A stretch of DNA of 64,000 nt from JBNRMR01 sp050942895 (lineage in GTDB: Bacteria > Bacillota > Clostridia > Christensenellales > UBA1750). The stretch is from positions 115,388 to 179,387 of the forward strand of contig JBMNOE010000005.1 in assembly GCA_050942895.1 (NCBI GenBank), given 5' to 3'. The notes under the pieces are model-generated. The model worked only from the letters and a program-made list of their open reading frames with translations. It was not told the origin of the DNA and did no database searches. Both the position numbers and the translations under genes were made by a program. The number at the start of each line of letters is the position of its first letter. The stretch's first letter is position 1. Shown one piece after another: positions 52,660 through 61,902 of the stretch.

Positions 52660-52975
52660 TGAAAACAAAAAAACAAAGCCCCCAAACCGCCGGTTTAAGC
52701 GATTTAGGGGCGCATCTGTAAACAATACGCGGTACCACCCTAATTCCCGGCTGGATGTCCTCGTAGGACGACCGCCGGCTTTGCCTGCCATCACAGGTTG
52801 GGCTTTAACGCAGCCATACGTCCGCGGCTAAAAATGCAATGATGTAAACAAGCAGTGTTCGCCGCGAAGGCTCAGGGGCCATGTTCGCCTGCTTTTACGC
52901 CGCCGGATTTCAGCTTTCCCGGCTCTCTTTTGGGCGCTATTGCAGGTTACTCTTCCCGTCACAGCCGATAAAAGT
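52660..52975 (-). ncRNA. T-box riboswitch, methionine specific, upstream of metG
   Basis: The T-box sequence AGGGTGGTACCGCG reads on the minus strand at 52741-52728. Further upstream lie the stem I base GACGGGAAGAGTAACC and the specifier loop GAAC-ATG-G, with ATG (Met) at 52883-52881. Downstream is the terminator hairpin GCCCC...GGGGC (52712-52677) and a T run. Uncharged tRNA-Met should pair at the T-box and let transcription into metG proceed. Confidence 0.93.
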
Positions 52976-52985
52976 ATCCATTAAA

Positions 52986-53014
52986 ACTATAGCGTTATTA
53001 TGCTGTTTTGTCAA
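52986..53014 (-). promoter_or_regulatory. Promoter of the T-box/metG/tatD transcript
   Basis: On the minus strand TTGACA (53014-53009) and TATAGT (52991-52986) have a 17-bp spacer, placing the start just before the T-box leader. Confidence 0.85.
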
Positions 53015-53061
53015 CAGTTTATGCGCTTTAACGCTTTACCGGCGAACACGGCCCCGTCCTC

Positions 53062-53892
53062 TCAACAGAGGGAGGATATTATTTCTTTCACATAGACAAT
53101 CGTTTTTTTAATATCGGCAATCTGCTGATCTCCGCTGATCTCCCTTTCGATGTAAAGATCACCCCGATAGCCTTGGCGCAGCAGCTTCGGCAAAAACACC
53201 GGAAAGTTCACCGAGCCCTCGCCCACCACTCTTTCCGCGCCCAGACGTATGAAATCGGTTGAATAATCGCCGTCCTTCACATGAACGCCTCTAATATATC
53301 CTTTGAAGATATCAAGGGCGTCCACCGGATTTCCCCGGCCGTAGAGGATGAGGTTGGCGGGGTCCAGGTTTATGCCGAGATTGTCGTTTCCAACATCGTT
53401 CATAAGCCTGCGCAAGGTGACAGGGGTTTCCTGGCCGGTTTCGAAGTTAAAGAATATGCCTTTTTCTTTGCAGCAATCAGCCACCCATTTGACAGCGCGA
53501 ACCACGCCCCGATAATCGGGGTAGGAGGGCTGCTCGGGGATGAAGCCCAGATGGGTCGCCATGTCATTTACCCCAAGCCATGAAGCGAACTCGGCAGCCT
53601 TTTTAAGCTCCTGCATTCTTTGAAACCTGTACGCCTGAGGGACGATGCCCAGCGTGAGGGGGCCGTCCACGCTGTTCCAAACTGCCGGGCCGCTCCAGCC
53701 CGCCCAGAAGGAGGAGAGCGCTATTTTGCCATCCAGCAGCCTTTTTGCTTCTTTAGCGTTGGCCTCGGTTAAAAGCTCCGGCTGCCAGCATTGTAGCTGC
53801 ACGCAGTTTACCCCAAGGTCGGCAAGAGGGGAAACCCCTTCCTTAAGCAAAGTGGAAAGCTTATATATCACGCCGATTTTATTGTTAAACAA
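53062..53892 (-). CDS. Sugar phosphate isomerase/epimerase (TIM barrel)
   Basis: 276 residues of the AP-endonuclease-2-like TIM-barrel family. Features: VNCVQLQCWQPE early, FFNFETGQETP (metal Glu), GINLDPANLILYGRGNPVDAL, YIRGVHVKDGDYS (His/Asp) and GDLYIEREISGD (metal Glu). Members isomerise keto-sugars or inositol intermediates. Its start overlaps the dehydrogenase stop by 8 bp, so it is coupled to it. Substrate unknown. Confidence 0.88.
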   Translation of the reverse strand: MFNNKIGVIYKLSTLLKEGVSPLADLGVNCVQLQCWQPELLTEANAKEAKRLLDGKIALSSFWAGWSGPAVWNSVDGPLTLGIVPQAYRFQRMQELKKAAEFASWLGVNDMATHLGFIPEQPSYPDYRGVVRAVKWVADCCKEKGIFFNFETGQETPVTLRRLMNDVGNDNLGINLDPANLILYGRGNPVDALDIFKGYIRGVHVKDGDYSTDFIRLGAERVVGEGSVNFPVFLPKLLRQGYRGDLYIEREISGDQQIADIKKTIVYVKEIISSLC

Positions 53893-54892
53893 TGACCTTC
53901 TCTCCCTTTTCGGCGGAACTCATTTCCGCAAATACCAGCCTGACGGAGTCCAAAGCGCTTCTGGGCGGATTTTTCTTTGACATCTGGTTGGCTTTTATGC
54001 AGGAGATGAAATCCTGAACCTCGGCCACATAGCCGTTCACATTATCCAGTTGGACGTCGTATGCTTTGCCCTCATGCGGGTAGACTTTCAGCGTGCCGGC
54101 GATGAAGTCCACCACTGCGTTTTCAAAGCGCACCAGAAATTCAGGGCGGAAAGAGAAGCTGCTCACAAGGCCCCAGTCACAGGCGGAGGAGACCAGCTTG
54201 TCGTCATAATGATAGGTGGTGAAGATGCTGTCAAACTTTGATACCCTGTGGGTTGCAAAGGAGGTGACGGCCTTGGGAAGGCCGAAGACCCATTGAACAA
54301 AGTCCACATCGTGGATGTGCATGTCAAGGGCTGCACCGCCGCTTTTTTCGAAATCCATCAGCCAGTTTTCCCATGACCAAAGAGGCGTTGCGCTGTAGCG
54401 GAAGAACTCCGCGCGTATAACATCGCCAAAGGCCTTGCTGTCGATATATTCCTTCAGCTTAACATACTGCGGGAAATAGCGCAGGCAGTGGCCGATCATC
54501 AGCATGCAGCCGTTTTTTTCCGCCGCAGTGATCATCGCCACACATTCTTCAGGGGTTCTCGCCATGGGCTTTTCGCTGAAAACATGGATGCCCTTTTCAA
54601 GAGCCTTTATGGCAATTTCAGCGTGCAGGTAAGTGGGAAGGGCAGTGATGACGAAGTCTAAGTCCTCGTTTGCAAGGAGATCGTCCACATCGCTGTAAAG
54701 ATTGTAGGCAGAAAGGTCCAGCGGCACTTGGTTTGCGCCAAGATTGGTGCTTATCTGCTGTGTGAAGCGGCTTTCGTCCACGTCGCAGATGGCGGTGAGG
54801 CTGATGCCCCCAGTTTCCTTCGACAAATGTATCATATTTCTAAAATGTGATCTACCCAGGCCGCCAAAGCCTATGATTGCAAATTTTAGCAT
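53885..54892 (-). CDS. Gfo/Idh/MocA-family oxidoreductase
   Basis: 335 residues. Rossmann fold at the start, FAIIGFGGLGRSHFRNM, then the family loop VFSEKPMARTPEECVAM with the E-K-P motif, and GGAALDMHIHDVDFVQWVFG, where H and D are the catalytic-side residues. NAD(P)-dependent dehydrogenases of this family oxidise sugars, inositols or related polyols. It is between two isomerases in one minus-strand operon. Confidence 0.92.
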   Translation of the reverse strand: MLKFAIIGFGGLGRSHFRNMIHLSKETGGISLTAICDVDESRFTQQISTNLGANQVPLDLSAYNLYSDVDDLLANEDLDFVITALPTYLHAEIAIKALEKGIHVFSEKPMARTPEECVAMITAAEKNGCMLMIGHCLRYFPQYVKLKEYIDSKAFGDVIRAEFFRYSATPLWSWENWLMDFEKSGGAALDMHIHDVDFVQWVFGLPKAVTSFATHRVSKFDSIFTTYHYDDKLVSSACDWGLVSSFSFRPEFLVRFENAVVDFIAGTLKVYPHEGKAYDVQLDNVNGYVAEVQDFISCIKANQMSKKNPPRSALDSVRLVFAEMSSAEKGEKVIV

Positions 54893-54950
54893 CGGATATT
54901 CCTCCTGTTATTTCTGTTTTCTTCGGCTTGCAAAAAGCGTGCAAGCAGCG

Positions 54951-55766
54951 TCAGCTTCCCAGTATTTGACGCATCGCCGCGGCGGTGCCATGGGCCTGCT
55001 GATGGGGGAAATGCTTGTAGGTGTTCACTTCCGCTGTGACCCAGCCGTCATAGCCGATGTCGTCCAGCGCTTTTTTCACAGCGGGATAGTCCACATCGCC
55101 GCTGAGGAGATCAACAAAGCCGGTGATATTTCCTATTTTAGTGCTGAAGTCCTTGAAATGAACCTTACGGATGCGGCCCGAGAGGATTCTTATCCATTGT
55201 TCGGGATAGCCGCTGTAAAGAACATTGCCTACGTCAAAATAGACGCCCACATAGCTGCTGTCGATTTTGTCTATAAAGTCCCGCATCTCCAGGGGGGAGA
55301 GCAGAAACTTGTTCCAGACATTTTCAACGCCTATTGCCACCTGAAGCGTTTCGGCATCATGCTTCAGCTCATTTAAGGCCTCGAAGGCACGGTTGTAGGC
55401 GGTTTCGTAGTCCACATCTCCGCTGACAAGGCCCGGCACCACTAAAATGTCATTGCAGCCAAGCCACTTTGCCACCTGAAGCTGCTTTTTCACGATGTTC
55501 TTTGCTTTTTCGCGCACCTGGGCATCGTTGCTGGTAAGGGAATACGACCAATAAAGCCCCGTTGCGACGCTGAACAGCTCCAGTCCGTGCTTGTCCGCCA
55601 GCGCCTTCACCCGCTCCATGTCCTGCTGCGACGACTGCAAGCTTACCTCGCCGCCTTCCGCCAACGCCACCTCAACGCCGTCAAAGCCCGCTTCCTTTGC
55701 GGTTTGGAAGATGCGATCCAGGCTCCAGTCCGAGGGGAAAGCCCACACGCTTATAGCTTTTTTCAT
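54951..55766 (-). CDS. Sugar phosphate isomerase/epimerase (TIM barrel)
   Basis: 271 residues. TIM-barrel pattern AGFDGVEVALAEGG, then VAIGVENVWNKFLLSP (metal Glu), YVGVYFDVGNVLYSGYPEQWI, RKVHFKDFSTK and GWVTAEVNTYKH (metal Glu). It is similar in kind to the one at 53062 but not a close copy. First gene of the minus-strand operon; AAGGAGG lies 9 nt upstream of ATG. Confidence 0.9.
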   Translation of the reverse strand: MKKAISVWAFPSDWSLDRIFQTAKEAGFDGVEVALAEGGEVSLQSSQQDMERVKALADKHGLELFSVATGLYWSYSLTSNDAQVREKAKNIVKKQLQVAKWLGCNDILVVPGLVSGDVDYETAYNRAFEALNELKHDAETLQVAIGVENVWNKFLLSPLEMRDFIDKIDSSYVGVYFDVGNVLYSGYPEQWIRILSGRIRKVHFKDFSTKIGNITGFVDLLSGDVDYPAVKKALDDIGYDGWVTAEVNTYKHFPHQQAHGTAAAMRQILGS

Positions 55767-55796
55767 GAGAACGCCTCCTTGTATATTGTTGTTTCT

Positions 55797-55830
55797 TTGT
55801 TATAATGTTTGTAATGATATTATATAACAA
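55797..55830. promoter_or_regulatory. Palindromic operator candidate between the isomerase operon and araC-type gene
   Basis: TTGTTATA (55797-55804) and TATAACAA (55823-55830) form a perfect inverted repeat with an 18-bp spacer. It overlaps the probable -10 region of the minus-strand operon. Site for the divergent AraC regulator, by inference. Confidence 0.5.
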
Positions 55831-55905
55831 ACCGGCGGCGCTGTCTTTGCGTTTTCTTATTATAAATGTATCCTTTTTTCCACACAAGCAGAAAGGGCGG
55901 TTTCG

Positions 55906-56784
55906 ATGAACTATAAGCTTTTGACGTTTAAGAAGGATATCGAAGTTCTGGGCCTTTACACGATGTATTATTCGGAGCATGACAAGAGCTTCTATTTTGG
56001 CGGCGAACGCCATAATTTCTGGGAGATGGTCTATGTGGACAGCGGAGAGATATCGGTGGTGGCCGAAAACACCGGCTACATGGTCCGTCAGGGGGAGGTG
56101 ATCTTCCACAAGCCCATGGAGTTTCACACTTTGGCCTCCAACCAAAAGGACCCCAACAGCGTGGTAATTATCTCCTTCGAGGCAGCCGGCGACGGCATGA
56201 GGTTCTTTGAAAACCGCATTTTAGCAGTGGACGGCCGGCAGATGAAGATCCTCTCACAGCTTCTGGAGGAGATTAGGCACAGCTTTGGCGTCTCGACGGG
56301 GATAAGTTTATATCCGCAGCGGCTGAATGAAAAAAGCGCCGAGCCCTGCGCCCAGCAGATGGTGATTAATTATATGGAACAGTTTTTGGTATCTCTTTTG
56401 AGGAGCAACCGGGAGAACGAGGGCAGATCGGTAAGAAAAAGCACCGGCGCCAAGAAGAATGTGGAGGAAGCCGTGGTGCAGGCTGTCAGGGAATATCTTT
56501 CCCAGCAGATTTATTTAAGGCTTACACTGTGCGAGGTGGCAAGGCATTTCCACATGGGAAAGTCATATTTGAGCGAGATGTTCAAAGCAGTAACAGGAAA
56601 AAGCGTGATGGAATATTATTTGAACCTGAAGATGGACGAAGCAAAGCGGCTGCTTAGGGGCGGAGAGCTGAACATCACGCAGATTGCCGAAAAGCTATGC
56701 TATGCAAACGTTCACAACTTTTCAAGGGTGTTCAAAGCCAAGACGGGCCGCAGCCCCAGCGCATACAGGAAGTCCGTGCGATAG
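55906..56784 (+). CDS. AraC-family transcriptional regulator
   Basis: 292 residues. Cupin-like N-terminal sensor (YFGGERHNFWEMVYVDSGEISVVAENTGYMVRQGEVIFHKPMEFHTL) and two C-terminal HTH motifs: RLTLCEVARHFHMGKSYLSEMFKAVTG and NITQIAEKLCYANVHNFSRVFKAKTGRSPSAYR. Probably activates the divergent isomerase/dehydrogenase operon when its sugar is present. AAAGGGCGG precedes the ATG. Confidence 0.93.
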   Translation: MNYKLLTFKKDIEVLGLYTMYYSEHDKSFYFGGERHNFWEMVYVDSGEISVVAENTGYMVRQGEVIFHKPMEFHTLASNQKDPNSVVIISFEAAGDGMRFFENRILAVDGRQMKILSQLLEEIRHSFGVSTGISLYPQRLNEKSAEPCAQQMVINYMEQFLVSLLRSNRENEGRSVRKSTGAKKNVEEAVVQAVREYLSQQIYLRLTLCEVARHFHMGKSYLSEMFKAVTGKSVMEYYLNLKMDEAKRLLRGGELNITQIAEKLCYANVHNFSRVFKAKTGRSPSAYRKSVR

Positions 56785-56809
56785 GCTTTTTGGGAAGAGT
56801 TTATAGTAG

Positions 56810-56837
56810 AAAAAGAAGGCTTTAAGGCCTTCTTTTT
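56810..56837. terminator. Bidirectional terminator between the AraC gene and rmuC
   Basis: AAAAAGAAGGC (56810-56820) and GCCTTCTTTTT (56827-56837) form an 11-bp perfect hairpin with a 6-nt loop. Confidence 0.88.
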
Positions 56838-56858
56838 GATTCGGTGTAAAATGAAAAA

Positions 56859-58094
56859 TCAGTCGACGATATCGCCCAGCAGCTTTTGGGTGCGCTCGTC
56901 GTCCAGGGTTTCAACGCTTCTGAGCCTGCGCTCGATTGTGCGGGTTTTTCTGGCTGCGTCATCGATGGTGTTGACAGCCTGCGTCAGATTGCGGTGGGTT
57001 TTTTCAAGTATCCCCGCGAACTTGCCGAACTCTGACTTGACCGCCCCCAAAAGCTCCCAGACCTCTCCGGTGCGCTTTTCAATGGCCAGCGTCCTGAAGC
57101 CGATTTGTAGGCTGTTTAAAAGGGCGGATATGGTGGTGGGGCCGGCGACGATGACTCTGTACTCCCTTTGAAGTGATTCGCAAAGACCCGGCCGCCTTAG
57201 AACCTCGGCGTAAAGCCCCTCTGTGGGCAGATACATGCAGGCAAAATCCGTGGTTTGTGGCGGCAGTATGTATTTTTCTTTTATCGACTTCGCCTGTGTG
57301 CGCACAGATCTTTCAAGAGCGGCGCAGGCTTCATCAAGCAGGGCCTTGTCGCCCTCCTCGCTGGCTAAAAGTATGCGCTGATAGTCCTCCACGGGGAACT
57401 TTGCGTCTATCGGTATCAAAACTCGATCCTCCGTCGAGCCGGGCAGTATGATGGCGAAATCAACAAAGGCGCTGCTTTTGCCTGTGGAGCGGATGGGGAC
57501 ATTCTTTTCATACTGCCCCGGCGACATTATCTGCGCCAGCATGGTTTCAAGCTGGACCTCGCCCCAGGTGCCGCGGGTTTTCACATTTGTAAGGACATTT
57601 TTAAGGTCGCCCACACCAACGGCTAGGCTTTGCATCTCGCCCAGGCCCTTGTAGACGGCTTCAAGGCGCTCGTTCACCAGCGAGAAGCTTTCGCCCAAGC
57701 GGCGATTTAATGTGACAGACAGCTTTTCGTCCACGGTTTGGCGGATGACCTCCAGCTTTTCCTGGCTGTCCTTTTGTATATCACCAAGCCTTTGCTCCAT
57801 GGAGGCGCGCATTTTTTCTGCCTGGGAATCAACGCTGGTTCGGATGCCCTGGTTGCTGAAATCAACGGCTGTGCGCAGCCTGTCAAAGCGCAGTTCCTCA
57901 GCGGCGGCCGTTTCAACCATGGTCTGGCGAAGGTTTTGGATGTCGGACTGCATCTGCGACGCAGTTTGTGCAAGGCGCGCAGCTTCCGACCGGGACGAAG
58001 CCAGGCTTTTGTTTAAGGACGATACCAAAAACAGCAAGACCAGCAGCAAGGCGACTGCCGCCGCGCAAAGGCCGACGATAAAATACTCAAGCAT
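56859..58094 (-). CDS. rmuC: DNA recombination protein RmuC
   Basis: 411 residues. N-terminal TM helix (about 4-26), a long coiled coil (30-150) rich in Arg, Glu and Gln, and the RmuC nuclease-like domain: GVGDLKNVLTNVKTRGTWGEVQLETMLAQIMSPGQYEKN, LIPIDAKFPVEDYQR, and the late FACMYLPTEGLYAEVL. It limits inversions at short inverted repeats. Its ATG overlaps the TetR gene stop (TAATG), so they are co-transcribed. Confidence 0.94.
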   Translation of the reverse strand: MLEYFIVGLCAAAVALLLVLLFLVSSLNKSLASSRSEAARLAQTASQMQSDIQNLRQTMVETAAAEELRFDRLRTAVDFSNQGIRTSVDSQAEKMRASMEQRLGDIQKDSQEKLEVIRQTVDEKLSVTLNRRLGESFSLVNERLEAVYKGLGEMQSLAVGVGDLKNVLTNVKTRGTWGEVQLETMLAQIMSPGQYEKNVPIRSTGKSSAFVDFAIILPGSTEDRVLIPIDAKFPVEDYQRILLASEEGDKALLDEACAALERSVRTQAKSIKEKYILPPQTTDFACMYLPTEGLYAEVLRRPGLCESLQREYRVIVAGPTTISALLNSLQIGFRTLAIEKRTGEVWELLGAVKSEFGKFAGILEKTHRNLTQAVNTIDDAARKTRTIERRLRSVETLDDERTQKLLGDIVD

Positions 58095-58840
58095 TACGGA
58101 AGCTCCCTTCCGACGGCCAGGGGGTTATACATGCTCTTATTGTCGTAGAGCACCTTCACATAATCGTTCCAGACTTCCTCGCATATTTCGGAGAGGGTGG
58201 CCGCCTGATAAAGCGTTATGGAGCCATAGGGCGCATCCAGCAGCCTTTCAATCACATTCCTGTAAAGGTCGATAATGCGGATGATATCCCCCATAACGGG
58301 CGGGCTATAGCCGCAGGAAAGAAGGTATTGGGCCAGCTCGTCGTTAAGGCTGTTGTTGATGTTAAGTATTATGCGGCATATATCCTGGGGGTATATGGTG
58401 TAAAAGATATTCCTGTCGGTGCCTTCCTTCACGACGCTCTGCATCAGCGGAAGCAGCTTTGCAACTGTCTTTTGCTTGAGGCGCTCCCGCATGACCAGAT
58501 TGTTTTTGGAATACGCCACGTTTATAAGCAGCCCCAGAAAATCCTTGTTGTCCTCCTGCCACAGGCCGTTCTTGTCATATATGGCGTTAAACTTGGAAAC
58601 GGGGTCGTTGGGGCTTTTTTCCACGGCGTCCAGAGCATGCAGATAATAGCCCGTTGCCTTTTTGTCGCAGATTTCATCCAGAAGCTGTTCTTTAGATGAA
58701 TAATGATGGTAAAACCCTCCCTTTGAGAGCTTCACCGCGCTGATTATGTCCTGTATGGTGGTGTTTTCGTAGCCCTTTTCATAGAACATGTCCTCCGCAG
58801 TGCGGATTATCTGATATTTTCTCTTTTCACCTTTGATCAT
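58094..58840 (-). CDS. TetR-family transcriptional regulator
   Basis: 248 residues. N-terminal HTH: IIRTAEDMFYEKGYENTTIQDIISAVKLSKGGFYHHYSSKEQLLDEI, the standard TetR signature. The C-terminal ligand domain is helical and unassigned. Candidate operator repeats sit near its own promoter, so it is probably autoregulated and also controls rmuC. Confidence 0.92.
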   Translation of the reverse strand: MIKGEKRKYQIIRTAEDMFYEKGYENTTIQDIISAVKLSKGGFYHHYSSKEQLLDEICDKKATGYYLHALDAVEKSPNDPVSKFNAIYDKNGLWQEDNKDFLGLLINVAYSKNNLVMRERLKQKTVAKLLPLMQSVVKEGTDRNIFYTIYPQDICRIILNINNSLNDELAQYLLSCGYSPPVMGDIIRIIDLYRNVIERLLDAPYGSITLYQAATLSEICEEVWNDYVKVLYDNKSMYNPLAVGRELP

Positions 58841-58880
58841 AATCCTTTATACCTCCGTAAAAACATAAAAGCTGCGAGGA

Positions 58881-58960
58881 ACTTTGGTCAATTTAGTTTT
58901 GGCAAATAAGAACCTTGGTCGGTTTATTATAATTTTATAGGTTTTTCCATATAATGTCAA
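58881..58960 (-). promoter_or_regulatory. Promoter and putative operator of the TetR-rmuC operon
   Basis: On the minus strand TTGACA (58960-58955) and TAAAAT (58937-58932) have a 17-bp spacer. Just downstream, CTTTGGTC (58882) and CCTTGGTC (58913), in plus-strand terms, form two near-identical copies about 30 bp apart, covering the transcript start region. Confidence 0.55.
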
Positions 58961-59153
58961 TCGGTTTTGGGGCTGCAAGCTGTCAGTTTGCGGTAATTAT
59001 CGCTGAACCGCCGGCGGAGGTGACTTTGTATCCACATGAATATTGAAAAAGCAGCCGCCTTTATGTTATATTGTTAAAGTATAAGATTTTAAAATGGGCT
59101 ATTGGGGCCATTTTACCGGCGGGAGAATTGCTTACAGGACGGTTTTGCTTTAA

Positions 59154-61070
59154 ATGATACTTATATCGGTTGAAAATGTGACGAAGGCTTTCGGTGCGGA
59201 CGACGTCCTCAGCGATGTTTCCCTAACCCTTCAGGACGATCAGAAGATGGGGCTTGTTGGGGTGAACGGCTCCGGCAAGACGACGCTGATGCGTATTATC
59301 GCCGGGCTGGATCATCAGGACGGCGGGCGGGTTTCAATCCGGCCGGAGCTTAGGGTGGGCTATCACGCACAGCTTGGCGACATAGACTCCACCGCCACGG
59401 TGATGGAGGAAATGCTGGCTGTTTTTAGCCATGTGTTCGATATGGAAAAACGGCTGCGTGATATGGAGGTGGCCATGGGCAGCCTCCACGGCGACCCTGC
59501 CGCCTTCAGGAAGCTTTCGAAGGATTATGACAGGCTCATGAGCCGCTTTGAAAGCGAAGGCGGCTATAGCTACAGAAGCTCGATAATGGGGGTTTTAAAC
59601 GGCCTGAGCATACCCCAGGACATGCACGACAGGTCGGTAACCCTGCTTTCCGGCGGTGAAAAGACGAGGGTGAAGCTGGCAAAGCTGCTCCTTCAAAGGC
59701 CGGATGTCCTCCTTTTGGACGAGCCGACGAACCATCTTGATCTTGATGCAATCGCTTGGCTGGAGGACTATATCCGGGGCTTTAACGGCAGCGTAATAGT
59801 GATCTCCCACGACCGCTACTTCCTTGACGCCGTCACAAACACCACTGTGGAGCTGTTCATGGGCCGTTCCCAGCAGTATGGCGGCAACTATTCCCGGTTC
59901 CTGCAGCTTAGGGCGGAGGTCTATGAGCGGCAGATGAAGGAATACGAGCTTCAGCAAAAGGAGATTGAGCGGCAAAAGGAGATCATCGCAAGGTTCAGGC
60001 GCTACGGCCAGGAGTGGAGCGTAAAGCGGGCCAAGACTCGCGAGCGGCAGCTTGAAAAGATGGAGATAAAGGAAAAGCCGTCGGACGAGAGCGCGATATC
60101 GTTCACATTCGAGGCCAGGAGAAGATCCGGAACGGATGTTCTCATTGCTGAGGATCTTTCAAAATCATATGACGGGCGCACTCTTTTCAGCGGTCTGGAT
60201 CTGCACATAAGGGCAGGGGAAAGGGTGGCGCTGATCGGCCCGAACGGCATCGGCAAAACGACGCTTCTGCGCATTCTGTGCGGCAAGAAGCAGAGCGACA
60301 GCGGCGCTTTTATGCTGGGCGCCAATGTTGACATGGGCTATTACGACCAGCAGCAGGAGTCGATCTCCGGCGGCAAAGATATAATCAACGAGGTGTGGGA
60401 CGAGTTTCCCCACATGAACATGACTCAAGTAAGGAACAGCCTGGCGGCCTTCCTTTTTGTGGGCGATGAGGTTTTTAAGGAAATCGACAGCCTTTCAGGC
60501 GGCGAAAGAGGCAGGGTGATGTTCACAAAGCTGATGCTCAGAGGCGACAATTTTCTTATATTGGACGAGCCGACCAACCACCTTGACATGGACAGCCGCG
60601 AGGTTTTGGAGGAAGCGCTGGCCAGCTTCACCGGAACTATTTTGTTCGTTTCACATGATAGATTTTTTATAAACCGGATAGCAGATAGAGTTATCGAGAT
60701 GAGCGCCACAGGGGTTAAAGAATACTTGGGCAATTATGACGACTTCATTTCAAGCAAAAAAAAGGAGAGTCAGGCCGCTGAGGAGACTCCTTTCAGAACT
60801 AAGACTGCCTTGCGAGAGGAAAGACGGCGCGAGCGCGTTGAGATAGAAAAAAGGCAGTCAGCCCGCAAAGCAGGCGAGGAACTGCTGGAAAGAATCGCAC
60901 TTGCGGAAGCCAGGGTTCAAAAGCTGGAGGAAAGACTGGCCGACCCGGCTCTTTATCAGGACGGCGGAGCGGTTCAGGCTCTTTCGGTTGAATATGCAAA
61001 GGAAAAAGAGAATTTGGAGCATATATATGAGGAGTGGATAGAGTTTGAGGAAAGCAACGCAGAAGGCTGA
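59154..61070 (+). CDS. ABC-F family ATPase (translation factor type)
   Basis: 638 residues, two cassettes: Walker A VGVNGSGKTTLM and IGPNGIGKTTLL; signatures LLSGGEKTRVKLA and LSGGERGRVMF; LLLDEPTNHLDLDA and ILDEPTNHLDMDS. The inter-domain linker is of medium length (REL/IRRYGQEWSV) and a C-terminal coiled coil rich in Arg and Glu follows (about 540-638). It matches the YdiF/Uup group of housekeeping ABC-F factors rather than the Lsa group. Start at ATG 59154; ribosome site weak. Confidence 0.93.
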   Translation: MILISVENVTKAFGADDVLSDVSLTLQDDQKMGLVGVNGSGKTTLMRIIAGLDHQDGGRVSIRPELRVGYHAQLGDIDSTATVMEEMLAVFSHVFDMEKRLRDMEVAMGSLHGDPAAFRKLSKDYDRLMSRFESEGGYSYRSSIMGVLNGLSIPQDMHDRSVTLLSGGEKTRVKLAKLLLQRPDVLLLDEPTNHLDLDAIAWLEDYIRGFNGSVIVISHDRYFLDAVTNTTVELFMGRSQQYGGNYSRFLQLRAEVYERQMKEYELQQKEIERQKEIIARFRRYGQEWSVKRAKTRERQLEKMEIKEKPSDESAISFTFEARRRSGTDVLIAEDLSKSYDGRTLFSGLDLHIRAGERVALIGPNGIGKTTLLRILCGKKQSDSGAFMLGANVDMGYYDQQQESISGGKDIINEVWDEFPHMNMTQVRNSLAAFLFVGDEVFKEIDSLSGGERGRVMFTKLMLRGDNFLILDEPTNHLDMDSREVLEEALASFTGTILFVSHDRFFINRIADRVIEMSATGVKEYLGNYDDFISSKKKESQAAEETPFRTKTALREERRRERVEIEKRQSARKAGEELLERIALAEARVQKLEERLADPALYQDGGAVQALSVEYAKEKENLEHIYEEWIEFEESNAEG

Positions 61071-61105
61071 GAAGGTACCTCTGCGTTGATGCTTGCTATT
61101 CTTTT
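61055..61105 (+). terminator. Terminator of the ABC-F gene
   Basis: CAACGCAG (61055-61062) pairs with CTGCGTTG (61081-61088), with a T run from 61099. The left arm lies within the last codons. Confidence 0.55.
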
Positions 61106-61137
61106 TTGTTGCGCCATTTTTTATTTCATTGCCCAAA

Positions 61138-61902
61138 CTAAGCGATATGCTCATATATGAGCTTGTCGGCTATAAGGGCGATAAACTCGCCGTTTGTGGG
61201 CTTGTCGTTGGGAGTGTACACGCAGTGGCCGAACATTTGGTTGATAATTTCAATGCGCCCGCGGCTCCAGGCTACCTCTATGGCGTGGCGTATGGCCCTT
61301 TCCACCTTAGATGATGAGGTGTCGAACTTTTTCGCGATGGTGGGATAAAGTTCTTTTGTGATACGGTTTATCATATCCGGGCTGCCCATTACCTGCTTCA
61401 CGGCTTCACGAAGATATTGATAGCCCTTTATATGGGCGGGGATGCCTATCGTCAGGAACATTGAGGCGACTTTTTCATCCACGGATTTGTGAGACGAAGA
61501 CACTACCGAAGGGGCGCTGTATGTTTCGCCGCAGACCGTTTCACGAATACGCTTTACCAGTTGGTCGCACTCATAGGGCTTGACCATGTAATAGCGTGCG
61601 CCCAACTGCATGGCTTTGGAGACGATTTCGTCGCTGCTGAGAGCGGACAGGACGAACACATCGGGACATTTTTTAAGACTCAGCTTCTCCATGCTCTCCA
61701 TAACGCCGAAGCCATCCAGATGAGGCAAGATTAAATCCAATATTAAAACATCCGGCTCATGTTCCTTGAGCATGTCCAAAGCCGCAAGCCCATTGGACGT
61801 TGTTCCGATGAGTTCGAGATCTTCGTGTTGGGAAATTCCTGCCTGCAAAGAACGTCTTGTAGCGATGCTGTCATCTGCCATTAGTATACGTATCCTTTTC
61901 AT
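61138..61902 (-). CDS. spo0A: Sporulation transcription factor Spo0A
   Basis: 254 residues. Receiver domain with D10/D11, phosphoacceptor D56 in VLILDLILPHLDG, and MVKPYE. Output domain with ITKELYPTIAKKFDTSSSKVERAIRHAIEVAWSRG, the Spo0A recognition helix nearly as in Bacillus. When phosphorylated it starts sporulation and shifts stationary-phase transcription. AGGAGGAGAGGG lies before ATG. Its presence proves sporulation genes in this genome. No kinase is adjacent. Confidence 0.98.
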   Translation of the reverse strand: MKRIRILMADDSIATRRSLQAGISQHEDLELIGTTSNGLAALDMLKEHEPDVLILDLILPHLDGFGVMESMEKLSLKKCPDVFVLSALSSDEIVSKAMQLGARYYMVKPYECDQLVKRIRETVCGETYSAPSVVSSSHKSVDEKVASMFLTIGIPAHIKGYQYLREAVKQVMGSPDMINRITKELYPTIAKKFDTSSSKVERAIRHAIEVAWSRGRIEIINQMFGHCVYTPNDKPTNGEFIALIADKLIYEHIA

